Shown: piece after piece, positions 1 through 7,954 of the stretch
How the letters are laid out: every line of letters starts with the position of its first letter
Position numbering within the stretch: the stretch's first letter is position 1
Assembly (NCBI RefSeq): GCF_003626645.1
Contig: NZ_RBAM01000012.1
Span: 62,001 to 126,000 of the forward strand
Source: Streptomyces klenkii
GTDB lineage: Bacteria > Actinomycetota > Actinomycetes > Streptomycetales > Streptomycetaceae
DNA length: 64,000 bases
Reading direction: 5' to 3'
The notes under the pieces: generated by a model
What the model was told of the DNA's origin: nothing
What the model saw: the letters and a program-made list of their open reading frames with translations, nothing else
The model's database searches: none
Translations under genes and position numbers: made by a program

Positions 1-25
1 GTAGCGCCGGGACGGGCGGAGGTCA

Positions 26-81
26 CGCCGGGAGCGGGTGTCCTGACGCGCCGGGAGCGGGCGTCCTGACGCCGGGAGCGG
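26..81. repeat. Three imperfect 21-23 bp tandem repeats at the left edge
   Basis: The core CGCCGGGAGCGG recurs at 26, 49 and 70, and the first two copies are followed by GTCCTGACG after a one- or two-base variation. No protein with family resemblance reads through bases 1-162 on either strand, so I treat it as non-coding sequence ahead of the PAP2 gene. It could also be the end of a gene lying outside the window. No function is visible. Confidence 0.5.
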
Positions 82-162
82 CGGCCGTCTCGTAGGCGTG
101 GCAGGCCCGGACGGTGGGAGCAAGCGGCCGTTACGGACAACAGGTGGCCCTGCCGGCGCCCC

Positions 163-912
163 ATGGGCCACGATCCCCCCATGCACGCCCCTCCGAAGCC
201 TTCGCCCGCGCTCCCCCGCTCCCCTTCCCGTACGCCGTCCGCCCGGAGGACGGTGACCCGTACCGGGCTCGCCCTCGCCGTCGTGTTCGTGGTGCTGCTG
301 GCCCTGGTGTCCGGCGCGTGGGAGCCGCTCGTCTCGCTCGACCGGCAGGTCGCGGAGGGGCTGCACCCCGTGGCCGTGGAGCACCGCGGCTGGACGCGGT
401 GCGTGCGCGTCCTCTCCGACTGGCTGTGGGACCCCTGGACGATGCGCGCCGCCCTGGCCGTGGCCGCGCTGTGGCTCGTCCGGCGGCGCGACTGGCTGCT
501 CTGCGCCTGGATCGCCGGGACGTCAGCCCTGGGGACCGCGCTCCAGCAGGGGCTCAAGGCGGCGGTGGGGCGGGCCCGTCCGAGCTGGCCGGACCCGGTG
601 GCGACCGCGCACTACGCGGCCTTCCCCTCGGGGCACGCCCTGACGGCGACGGTCGCCTGCGGGCTCCTCGTGTGGCTGCTGTGGCGGTACGGCGTCCGGG
701 CGGCGTGGCTGCGGGCCGCTCTGGCGGCCGGGGCGGTGTCGGTGCTCGGGGTCGGCTTCACCCGCCTGTACCTGGGGGTCCACTGGCTGTCGGACGTCGT
801 GGGCGGGTGCCTGCTGGGCGGGGCGCTGGTGGCGGTCTCCGCGGGGGTGTTCGGCGCGCTGACGGACAGGCGGGCTGACGGGGCGGGAACGGGTGATGCC
901 GTGCGGCCGTGA
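163..912 (+). CDS. PAP2-family membrane phosphatase
   Basis: Integral membrane lipid-phosphate phosphatase of the type-2 phosphatidic acid phosphatase family, 249 residues. The three-part active site is visible: K-x6-RP as KAAVGRARP, the PSGH motif in FPSGHA, and SRx5HxxxD as TRLYLGVHWLSD, where the first Ser is Thr. Hydrophobic helices surround these motifs, so the active site should face outwards at the membrane. The likely substrates are undecaprenyl pyrophosphate or phosphatidic acid, and sequence alone cannot say which. The start is uncertain: ATG at 163 or 181, neither with a clear ribosome site. The N-terminus before the first helix is Pro/Arg-rich. It appears monocistronic. Confidence 0.88.
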   Translation: MGHDPPMHAPPKPSPALPRSPSRTPSARRTVTRTGLALAVVFVVLLALVSGAWEPLVSLDRQVAEGLHPVAVEHRGWTRCVRVLSDWLWDPWTMRAALAVAALWLVRRRDWLLCAWIAGTSALGTALQQGLKAAVGRARPSWPDPVATAHYAAFPSGHALTATVACGLLVWLLWRYGVRAAWLRAALAAGAVSVLGVGFTRLYLGVHWLSDVVGGCLLGGALVAVSAGVFGALTDRRADGAGTGDAVRP

Positions 913-988
913 GCCGATCTCCGGCTCGCGGCCACCGTGCCCGGCCCGCTGTGTGACGCTGGCTTCCCTGAATCAATCGGTGAGCCCG

Positions 989-1008
989 CCGTCCGCTCGC
1001 ACGGACGG
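989..1008. other. Hairpin CCGTCCG / CGGACGG before the HAD gene
   Basis: Perfect 7-bp inverted repeat (989-995 with 1002-1008) around a 6-base loop. It lies 80 bases after the PAP2 stop and just ahead of the G-rich ribosome site of the next gene. It may end PAP2 transcription or fold in the leader of the downstream gene. No T-tract follows. Confidence 0.35.
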
Positions 1009-1025
1009 GGGCTGAGGGGGGCGTC

Positions 1026-1721
1026 ATGACGGTCAAGGGAGTGCTCTTCGACTTCTCCGGCACGCTGTTCCGGGTCGAGTCGGCCGTGTCGTGGCTGACC
1101 GCGGCGCTGGAGCGGACGGGCGTGCGGATGGGTGAGGCCGAAGCTGCCGGGACCGCACGGCGGTTGGAGGAGGCGGGTGCGCTCCCGGGCGGGGCACAGC
1201 CGCGCTGCGTACCGCCGCATCTGACCGGGGCGTGGGCCGCGCGCGACCGCAGCGCGGAGGAGCACCGTGCCGCGTACACCGGACTGGCGCGCGAGGTGCC
1301 GCTGCCGCGGCCCGGGATCTACGACGCGCTGTACGAGCGCCACATGGAGCCGGCCGCCTGGCGCCCGTACGCCGACGCGGCCGGCGTCCTCGGTGAACTG
1401 CGGCAGCACGGTGTGCGAACGGCCGTGGTCAGCAACGTCGGCTGGGATCTGCGGCCGGTGTTCCAGGCACACGGCCTCGGCGCGTGGGTGGACGCCTATG
1501 CCCTGTCCTTCGAACACGGTGTGCAGAAGCCCGATCCACGGCTGTTCCTGGCGGCCTGTCAGGAGCTCGGGCTGGCTCCCGGGGAGGTGCTGATGGTGGG
1601 GGACGACCGCCGGGCCGACGGGGGAGCCGCCGCGCTGGGCTGTGCGGTGCATCTGGTGGACCATCTGCCCGTAGAGGAGCGGCCGGCGGGGCTGCGGCCG
1701 GTGCTCGGACTGGTCGGCTGA
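1026..1721 (+). CDS. HAD-superfamily hydrolase
   Basis: Soluble 231-residue haloacid-dehalogenase-like hydrolase. Motif I is DFSGTL at residues 9-14, so the nucleophile Asp9 is present but the usual +2 Asp, the general acid of phosphatases, is Ser11. Motif II is the VSN segment, motif III the Lys in HGVQKPDPRLF, and motif IV GDD in MVGDDRRAD. A cap of about 100 residues follows motif I. The substitution argues against a standard phosphomonoesterase and leaves the substrate open. The start ATG at 1026 follows a G-rich Shine-Dalgarno (GAGGGGGGC). No operon partner is evident. Confidence 0.82.
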   Translation: MTVKGVLFDFSGTLFRVESAVSWLTAALERTGVRMGEAEAAGTARRLEEAGALPGGAQPRCVPPHLTGAWAARDRSAEEHRAAYTGLAREVPLPRPGIYDALYERHMEPAAWRPYADAAGVLGELRQHGVRTAVVSNVGWDLRPVFQAHGLGAWVDAYALSFEHGVQKPDPRLFLAACQELGLAPGEVLMVGDDRRADGGAAALGCAVHLVDHLPVEERPAGLRPVLGLVG

Positions 1722-1945
1722 GGACCGCCGGCAGGCGGCAGAGACAGGCGGCAGGCCTGCCTGCAAAGCCTTGCTGCTGAGGGCCTCCGTGGCCGTACGA
1801 GCCCACCACGCTGGTCTGGGCGGTCCCCCGCGCCGCCCAGGCCAGCCGGCACGCCGGAGTCTCCACCACGCCGGGAGGCGGGGCAGGACGGCCGGATAGC
1901 TCCTGAGTATATTGGCCCGGAGCCAGTCAACGCAGGAGTTATGGA

Positions 1946-2563
1946 ATGTCCCCGCGCAGCGCGTCGGCCAACGAGGAGATGCGCCGCCGTTCCCGTGAGC
2001 GGCTGCTCCAGGCGACGGTCGAGCTCATCGGTGAACGCGGGTACGAGGCGACGACGCTCGCCGACATCGCCGACCGGGCGGGCACGGCGCGCGGCCTCGT
2101 CTCGTACTACTTCCCCGGCAAGCGGCAGTTGCTGCAATCCGCGGTGCACCGCGTGATGCACATGGAGCTCGAGGCCGGCCTGGAGCGCCCCCCGCGCGCC
2201 CGGGACGGCCGCGAGCGCCTCGCCCGCGCGATCGACGCGATCCTCGGGCTCGCGCGGGACCGGCCGCTGCTGATGCGCACCCACATGGCCGGAATCCTCC
2301 AGGCGGAGGGGTTCATCCAGTGTCCCGAGCAGCAGCGCCTCGCGCATCTGCTGCACGACACGGTGGCGGCCTACGGCTCCCCCGACCCCGACGCGGACTA
2401 CCCGCTGCTGCGCGCGCTGCTGATGGGCGCCGTCGTGGCGGTCCTGCTGCCGGGCGCGCCCATGCCGTTCGAACGCCTGCGCGCGGAGCTGTTCCACCGC
2501 TACGGCCTCGACTGGGACCTGGGCGTTCCGCCGGGGCCCGAGCCGCCGCCCGCGGGCGCCTGA
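1946..2563 (+). CDS. TetR-family transcriptional regulator
   Basis: DNA-binding regulator of 205 residues. The N-terminal helix-turn-helix (about residues 15-62) reads TTLADIADRAGTARGLVSYYF followed by GKRQLL, which is the family signature. The C-terminal ligand domain is generic, so the effector cannot be inferred. The start is fixed by AGGAG at 1934-1938, seven bases before ATG 1946. The 224 bases upstream contain only GC-rich short repeats (GGCAGG units) and no palindrome I would defend as an operator. The FprA-type reductase gene downstream is a candidate target by proximity only. Confidence 0.88.
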   Translation: MSPRSASANEEMRRRSRERLLQATVELIGERGYEATTLADIADRAGTARGLVSYYFPGKRQLLQSAVHRVMHMELEAGLERPPRARDGRERLARAIDAILGLARDRPLLMRTHMAGILQAEGFIQCPEQQRLAHLLHDTVAAYGSPDPDADYPLLRALLMGAVVAVLLPGAPMPFERLRAELFHRYGLDWDLGVPPGPEPPPAGA

Positions 2564-2696
2564 CCCGCGTCCCTTGCCCCGTCCGGCCCTCCCGAACCGG
2601 CCACGCCCGCCTGTCGCACTCCCGTCCCACGGCCTCCGGTGCGATCCTGGAGGGACCTACGGGACATCTGCGGAGATCCGCGGAAAGGGGCCCACC

Positions 2697-4052
2697 GTGC
2701 TTCGCATCGCCGTCGTCGGGTCGGGGCCGAGCGGGGTCTACACCGCCCAGGCCCTGGTGCAGCAGCAGGACGTCCCCGGTGTGACGGTGGACGTGCTGGA
2801 CCGGCTGCCCTGCCCGTACGGGCTGGTGCGCTACGGCGTCGCGCCCGACCACGAGAAGATCAAGTCGCTCCAGAACAACCTGCGGGCCGCCATGGAGCAC
2901 CCGGACATCAGGTTCTTCGGGAACGTCCCGGTGGGCGACGGCCCCCGCGGCATCGCGCCGCGCAGGCTCCTGGACCTGTACCACGCGGTGGTGTACTGCG
3001 TCGGGGCCGCGACCGACCGGCGGCTCGGCATCCCGGGCGAGGACCTGCCCGGCAGCTTCTCGGCCACGGAGTTCGTCTCCTGGTACAGCGCCCATCCGGA
3101 CGCGGCGCCGGGCGGGTTCGTGCTGGGCGCGCGCTCCGCGGTCGTCATCGGCGTGGGGAACGTGGCCGTCGACGTGGCCCGCGTGCTGGCGCGCGGCGCC
3201 GGCGAGCTGCACCACACCGACGTGCCGGACGCCGCCCTGGGCGCGCTCGCGGAGAGCCGGGTGACGGACATCCACATGGTCGGCCGGCGCGGGCCGTCGC
3301 AGGCGAAGTTCACCACGAAGGAGCTGCGCGAACTGGGCACACTGCCGGGCGCGGAGACGCTCGTGCAGGCCGGGGAGGCGGCGCTCGACCCCGCGTGGGC
3401 CGACCCCGGCGCCCTGCCCGCGGTGGGGCGGCGCAACGTGGAGGTCCTGCGCGAGTGGTCCGGGCGGCCTCCCGCGGGCCGCCCGCGCCGCATCCACGTG
3501 CGGTTCTTCCTCCGCCCTGTCGCCCTGCTCGGCGACGGGGCGGTGCGCGCCGTGCGCTTCGAGCGGACGGTGCCGGACGGCCGCGGCGGCATCGCCGGAA
3601 CCGGTGAGTTCGAGGACGTCGAGGCGCAGTTGGTACTGCGCTCGGTCGGCTACCGCGGCGTGCCGATCGCGGGCCTGCCGTTCGACGGCGGGCTGGGGAC
3701 CGTTCCGCACGCGGAGGGCCGGGTGCTGCGGGACGGGACGCCGTCGCCCGGCGAGTATGTGGCGGGCTGGATCAAGCGTGGCCCGACGGGCGTGATCGGC
3801 ACGAACCGCTCGTGCGCGAAGGAGACGGTGGCGTCCCTGCTGGCCGATGCCGGGGCGCTCTCGGCGCGCACGCCCGTGACCGCCGAGGAGGCGCGGGCCG
3901 TCCTGCGGGCGGCGGGGCGGCGGCCCGTGGAGTGGCCGGGCTGGCTGGGCATCGAGGCCGCGGAGGCCGCTCTCGGCCGGAGGCTGGGTCGCGGGCCGGT
4001 GAAGATCCCGGACTGGGCGGGGCTGCTGTCCGCGGCGCGCGCCGACGGCTGA
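2697..4052 (+). CDS. fprA: FAD-dependent ferredoxin-NADP+ reductase, FprA type
   Basis: Cytosolic flavoenzyme of 451 residues, related to mycobacterial FprA and adrenodoxin reductase, passing electrons between NADPH and ferredoxins that serve P450s and other oxidases. The FAD Rossmann motif GSGPSG is at residues 8-13. The NADPH motif is GVGNVAVDVAR near residue 152. The conserved C-terminal stretch GWIKRGPTGVIGTNR is near residue 358. GTG 2697 is chosen because GGAAAGGGG lies just before it and the FAD motif then sits at the usual distance from the N-terminus. The longer upstream frame is Pro/Arg-rich and non-homologous. No ferredoxin gene lies beside it. Confidence 0.9.
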   Translation: MLRIAVVGSGPSGVYTAQALVQQQDVPGVTVDVLDRLPCPYGLVRYGVAPDHEKIKSLQNNLRAAMEHPDIRFFGNVPVGDGPRGIAPRRLLDLYHAVVYCVGAATDRRLGIPGEDLPGSFSATEFVSWYSAHPDAAPGGFVLGARSAVVIGVGNVAVDVARVLARGAGELHHTDVPDAALGALAESRVTDIHMVGRRGPSQAKFTTKELRELGTLPGAETLVQAGEAALDPAWADPGALPAVGRRNVEVLREWSGRPPAGRPRRIHVRFFLRPVALLGDGAVRAVRFERTVPDGRGGIAGTGEFEDVEAQLVLRSVGYRGVPIAGLPFDGGLGTVPHAEGRVLRDGTPSPGEYVAGWIKRGPTGVIGTNRSCAKETVASLLADAGALSARTPVTAEEARAVLRAAGRRPVEWPGWLGIEAAEAALGRRLGRGPVKIPDWAGLLSAARADG

Positions 4053-4097
4053 CGATCAGAGGCGGGCGGCGGACGTCCCCTGGGGCCGCGGGTTCCG

Positions 4098-4490
4098 TCA
4101 GGGCGCGGCGCTCAGCCGGGACGCCTGGAGCGAGGCCGCCGTGAGGACGGAGCCGAGGAGCCCGGGGAAGAGCGCTTCGAGGTCGTCGCGGCGCAGGGCG
4201 TTCATCTTCGCGGTGCCCCGGTAGATCTGCTGGACCACGCCGTTCTCGCGCAGCACGCGGAAGTGGTGGGTCGTCGTCGACTTGCTGACCGGGAGGTCGA
4301 AGACCGAGCAGTTCAACTCGCCCTCCACCGCGGCGAGGTCGCGCACGATCTGCAAGCGCATGGGGTCGGAGAGCGCGTGCAGCACGCCCTCCAGGCGGAT
4401 GTCCGCGCGGTCGGGATGCTCCAGGAAGCGGCCGCTCGGCGACGTCTGTTTCTGCGCTTCCTGTTCCTTCTGAGCCTTCTGCGCCGTCAC
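4098..4490 (-). CDS. ArsR-family winged-helix repressor
   Basis: Small DNA-binding regulator, 130 residues. Residues 36-92 hold the winged helix: LHALSDPMRLQIVRDLA, then VSKSTTTHHFRVLRENG as recognition helix, then the wing ending in IYRGT. The N-terminus is a Gln/Lys-rich stretch. GTG 4490 is preceded by GGAGGGG and gives the normal family length. One cysteine (about residue 61, ELNCSVF) lies before the recognition helix, but there is no ArsR metal-site CxC pair, so metal sensing is not supported. A redox or electrophile signal would fit the divergent Old Yellow Enzyme. Three palindromes lie in the shared promoter. Confidence 0.86.
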   Translation of the reverse strand: MTAQKAQKEQEAQKQTSPSGRFLEHPDRADIRLEGVLHALSDPMRLQIVRDLAAVEGELNCSVFDLPVSKSTTTHHFRVLRENGVVQQIYRGTAKMNALRRDDLEALFPGLLGSVLTAASLQASRLSAAP

Positions 4491-4540
4491 GGCTGCCCCT
4501 CCAACCACGTACGCCGGGGATTTCCACGACACCCTCATTG

Positions 4541-4593
4541 TACGAGGACCCTCGTAGTTTGACATCCCTCGTACTACGAGAGCTATCGTACGA
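4541..4593. promoter_or_regulatory. Divergent promoter with three CTCGTA/TACGAG palindromes
   Basis: Between the ArsR-type gene and the Old Yellow Enzyme gene there are three related palindromes: TACGAGGACCCTCGTA at 4541-4556, CTCGTACTACGAG at 4568-4580, and TCGTACGA at 4586-4593. TTGACA, a perfect -35 hexamer for the rightward gene, lies at 4559-4564 between the first two. A repressor bound here would block RNA polymerase and could control both directions. The assignment to the neighbouring ArsR-family protein is inference from position and symmetry. Confidence 0.75.
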
Positions 4594-4637
4594 CTGGACC
4601 GCCGAGGAAACTCCCGGCGCACTTGGAGGAGCCCGCC

Positions 4638-5741
4638 GTGACCGCGATGACCGCACTCTTCACTCCGTACGACCTGCGCTCGCTCACCATGCCCAACCGG
4701 ATCTGGATGGCCCCGATGTGCCAGTACAGCGCCGAGGTCTTCGGGCCGGGCGCGGGCGTCGCCCACGACTGGCACTTCACGCACTACGCCGCCCGCGCGA
4801 CCGGCGGCGCGGGGCTGATCCTGGTAGAGGCGACCGCGGTCAGCCCCGAGGGCCGCATCAGCCCGGCCGACCTCGGGCTCTGGAACGACACCCAGGCCGC
4901 GGCGCTCCGCCGCATCGCTTCGTTCCTCAAGGAGCGCGGCACCGTGCCGGGCATCCAGCTCGGGCACGCCGGCCGCAAGGCGGCCACCGACCGCCCGTGG
5001 CGCGGCGGCAAGCCGGTGGGCCCGGACGAGGCCTGGCAGCTGGTCGCCCCGAGCGCGGTGCCGTTCGCGCAGGGCCACCCCGTGCCGGACGAGCTGACGG
5101 TCGAGCAGATCCAGCGGATCGTGCGGCAGTTCGCGGAGGCGGCGCAGCGCGCCCTGGCCGCCGGCTTCCAGGTCGTGGAGGTGCACGGCGCGCACGGCTA
5201 CCTCATCCACGAGTTCCTGTCCCCGCTCAGCAACCGGCGCACCGACGCCTACGGGGGTTCGTTCGAGAACCGGGCGCGCTTCGCGCTGGAGGTCGTGGAA
5301 GCGGTGCGCGCGGTGTGGCCGGAGGAACTTCCGGTGTTCTACCGGACGTCGGCGACGGACTGGGTGACGGAGAACCCCGAGGACGAGCGCGACAGCTGGA
5401 CCGCCGACGACACCGTGCGCCTCGCGCGCGAGCTGCGGGTTCGCGGCGTGGACCTGATGGACGTCTCCACGGGCGGCATCACCTCGGGCATACGCATCCC
5501 GACCGGCCCCGGCTACCAGGTGCCGTTCGCCCGCCGGGTCCGCGAGGAGGCCGGCCTGCCGACCGGCGCGGTCGGCCTGGTCACCGAGCCGCAGCAGGCC
5601 GAGAAGATCCTCGCCTCCGGTGACGCCGACGCCGTCCTGCTCGGCCGCGAACTGCTCCGCGACCCGTACTGGCCCCACCACGCGGCGGCCGCGCTCGGTG
5701 CGGCGAAGCGCCTGCCCGACCAGTACGGCTGGGCCGTCTGA
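4638..5741 (+). CDS. NADH:flavin oxidoreductase, Old Yellow Enzyme (YqjM-like)
   Basis: FMN-dependent TIM-barrel ene-reductase, 367 residues, reducing activated C=C bonds of electrophiles such as enals and quinones with NAD(P)H. The thermophilic-like/YqjM subclass marks are present: Cys in MAPMCQYSA (about residue 28), the substrate-binding HAG in IQLGHAGRK, and the barrel signature VHGAHGYLIHEFLSP followed by NRRTDAYGG and ENRARF. GTG 4638 follows GGAGGA with seven bases of spacing. A TTG at 4623 lies inside that ribosome site and was rejected. Control by the divergent ArsR-family repressor is likely. Confidence 0.9.
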   Translation: MTAMTALFTPYDLRSLTMPNRIWMAPMCQYSAEVFGPGAGVAHDWHFTHYAARATGGAGLILVEATAVSPEGRISPADLGLWNDTQAAALRRIASFLKERGTVPGIQLGHAGRKAATDRPWRGGKPVGPDEAWQLVAPSAVPFAQGHPVPDELTVEQIQRIVRQFAEAAQRALAAGFQVVEVHGAHGYLIHEFLSPLSNRRTDAYGGSFENRARFALEVVEAVRAVWPEELPVFYRTSATDWVTENPEDERDSWTADDTVRLARELRVRGVDLMDVSTGGITSGIRIPTGPGYQVPFARRVREEAGLPTGAVGLVTEPQQAEKILASGDADAVLLGRELLRDPYWPHHAAAALGAAKRLPDQYGWAV

Positions 5742-5944
5742 GAGACATCCGAGACACATGGGGCAGCAACGGCCCGTGGGCCACACGTACGGCTGAATCC
5801 GCCGGGCGGGAACGGGCGGGCGTACGCGCTGCTCCCCGCCCGGCCCGGCCCCGCAGCCCGGGACGTGAGCGCCGCACCTCCCTCGCGTACGATCCTAGAC
5901 TTGCGCAACTGCCAGCAGTTTGTTGAGAGGGAGGGGCGGCAGCC

Positions 5945-6622
5945 GTGGCTGCACGACCTTTGCACGAGATCGTCGAACCGGGCTGGGCGAAGGCCCTGGA
6001 GCCGGTGTCCGGCCGGATCGCCGCGATGGGCGACTTCCTGCGCGCCGAGATCGCCGCGGGCCGCACGTACCTGCCGTCGGGCGCCAACGTCCTGCGCGCC
6101 TTCCAGCAGCCGTTCGACGACGTCCGGGTGCTGATCGTCGGTCAGGACCCGTACCCGACGCCGGGACACGCCGTGGGGCTGAGCTTCTCCGTGGCACCCG
6201 AGGTGCGTCCGCTGCCCGGCAGCCTGGAGAACATATACCGCGAGATGCACACCGACCTGGGGCTGCCGCGGCCGTCCAACGGCGACCTCACGCCGTGGAC
6301 CCGGCAGGGCGTCCTGCTGCTCAACAGGGCGCTGACCACCGCCCCGCGCAAGCCCGCCGCACACCGTGGCAAGGGGTGGGAAGAGGTCACCGAGCAGGCG
6401 ATCCGGGCGCTGGTCGAACGGGGGCGGCCGCTGGTGGCGATCCTCTGGGGGCGCGACGCGCGCAACCTGCGGCCGCTGCTGGGGCAGGTGCCGTCCGTGG
6501 AGTCGGCGCACCCCTCCCCCATGTCGGCCGACCGCGGCTTCTTCGGCTCGCGGCCGTTCAGCCGCGCCAACGACCTCCTGGTGAGCCAGGGCGCCGCCCC
6601 GGTGGACTGGCAGCTTCCGTGA
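5945..6622 (+). CDS. ung: Uracil-DNA glycosylase, family 1
   Basis: Removes uracil from DNA as the first step of base-excision repair; 225 residues. The water-activating loop GQDPYP carries the catalytic Asp68 in GQDPYPTPGHAVGLSFS. The Leu/His loop is HPSPMSADRGFFGSRPFS near residue 190, with His of HPSP as catalytic partner. In most Ung proteins the first loop reads GQDPYH; the Pro here is seen in actinobacterial members. GTG 5945 is preceded by GGGAGGGG. Upstream, TAGACT at 5896-5901 could be a -10 element, but no good -35 is seen. It appears monocistronic. Confidence 0.92.
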   Translation: MAARPLHEIVEPGWAKALEPVSGRIAAMGDFLRAEIAAGRTYLPSGANVLRAFQQPFDDVRVLIVGQDPYPTPGHAVGLSFSVAPEVRPLPGSLENIYREMHTDLGLPRPSNGDLTPWTRQGVLLLNRALTTAPRKPAAHRGKGWEEVTEQAIRALVERGRPLVAILWGRDARNLRPLLGQVPSVESAHPSPMSADRGFFGSRPFSRANDLLVSQGAAPVDWQLP

Positions 6623-6733
6623 TGCCGGCGCGCCACCGGGCTCCCGGCCTCGGCGCGGCGCGTCCGCGGACGCGGCCGGCCAGGTAAGCCCGATGGGTCC
6701 GGCGGGTCCGATGAGCGCTATGGCCGCGGCCCG

Positions 6734-7828
6734 GTGAGTCCTGTGGCCGGTCACGTCCTCGGCGTCGACTCCGGCGGTTCGGGGATCCGCGTCGCCCTGC
6801 GCGCGGTCCCGGGCAGCGGCCCGGACCTGACCTGGGCCTCCTCCGTCCCGGCCGCCGTCGGCGAGCAGGGCATCGACGCCCGGGGGGTGCTCGGCCAGGT
6901 GCTGCCCGCGGCCCGGAGCCTGCTGGCGCGGGCCGGGGCGCAGCGCTGCGAGGCCGCCTGCGTGGGCGCCGCCGGCATGGCCACGCTCGGCACCGGTCTG
7001 CGCGCCGTCCTGCCCTCCGCCCTGCGCGAGGCCCTCGGCGTGCGCAGACTCGCCCTGGCCACGGACGCCGTCACCGCGTACGCCGGTGCCCTGGGGCAGC
7101 GGCCGGGAGCCGTCGTCGCCGCGGGCACGGGGCTGATCGCGGTGGGTACGGACCTGACCGCGGAGGGCGGCTGGCGGCGCGCCGACGGCTGGGGTCACCT
7201 GCTGGGCGACTGCGGGAGCGGCGCCTGGATCGGCCGTGCCGGGCTGGAGGCGGCGATGCGGGCGTACGACGGGCGGGCCGGTGGTTCGCGCGCCCTGCTG
7301 GAGCGCCTGCGGGCGGTCTTCGGCCCGCCGCCGGAGCTGCCCGCCGCCCTGTACCCGCGGGCGGACCGGCCCGCGGTCCTCGCCTCGTTCGCCCCGGAGG
7401 TGGCCCGGTGCGCCCCGGCCGACCCGGTGGCGGCCGGCATTCTGCGCCGGGCGGCCCGGCACATCGCCGAGGCGGCCGCGGCCGTCTGCCCGCCGCCTCC
7501 CCGGCCCGGCCGGGAAGCGACGCCGGCGGCGACCAGCCGGCAGGCAGGTCTGGCGGATCCGGCCGACGAGGTGTACGAGGGCGCGTCGCACGGGGACCTG
7601 CGTGGGACCGGCGAGGCGTACGAGGTGGCCGTGACCGGTGGCCTCCTCCGCATGGGGGCTCCGCTGCTGACACCTCTGCACGAGGAGTTGCAATTGCAAC
7701 TTACCCATGTGCGTCAGGTCGCCGCGGCGGGCGAGCCCCTGGACGGCGCACTGTGCGTGGCCGAAGCCCTGCTGACGGACAGTCTGCTCCTGCCGGCCGA
7801 CCCGCCGATGCTCCGCGTCGTTTGCTGA
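6734..7828 (+). CDS. N-acetylglucosamine kinase-like protein (BadF/BadG/BcrA/BcrD ATPase fold)
   Basis: Sugar-kinase/Hsp70-fold ATPase of 364 residues. The phosphate-1 loop is GVDSGGSGIRVAL near the N-terminus, followed by DAVTAYAG, the phosphate-2 AAGTGLIAVG and GWGHLLGDCGSGAWIGR. This order is that of the bacterial N-acetylglucosamine kinase branch, which feeds amino-sugar or peptidoglycan recycling. GTG 6734 or GTG 6743 could be the start and neither has a strong ribosome site. The C-terminus has an unusual Gln/Leu stretch. The substrate is inferred from family only; benzoyl-CoA reductase subunits share the fold but sit in different gene contexts. Confidence 0.8.
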   Translation: MSPVAGHVLGVDSGGSGIRVALRAVPGSGPDLTWASSVPAAVGEQGIDARGVLGQVLPAARSLLARAGAQRCEAACVGAAGMATLGTGLRAVLPSALREALGVRRLALATDAVTAYAGALGQRPGAVVAAGTGLIAVGTDLTAEGGWRRADGWGHLLGDCGSGAWIGRAGLEAAMRAYDGRAGGSRALLERLRAVFGPPPELPAALYPRADRPAVLASFAPEVARCAPADPVAAGILRRAARHIAEAAAAVCPPPPRPGREATPAATSRQAGLADPADEVYEGASHGDLRGTGEAYEVAVTGGLLRMGAPLLTPLHEELQLQLTHVRQVAAAGEPLDGALCVAEALLTDSLLLPADPPMLRVVC

Positions 7829-7954
7829 ACACTTCCGGCCAGTCCCGTACGCTTCTGCGATGAGCGTATTTTTGGGCGAATAAATCCGGACAGACGCCAC
7901 CGGGACGGCCCCACCCGAACGGCCTAGCCCTCCGAACGACTAACATGCGGCGCC

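Noticed and set aside
4623..4637. TTG 4623 as start of the Old Yellow Enzyme gene.
   Set aside because: It lies in the GGAGGA ribosome site that is correctly spaced for GTG 4638.
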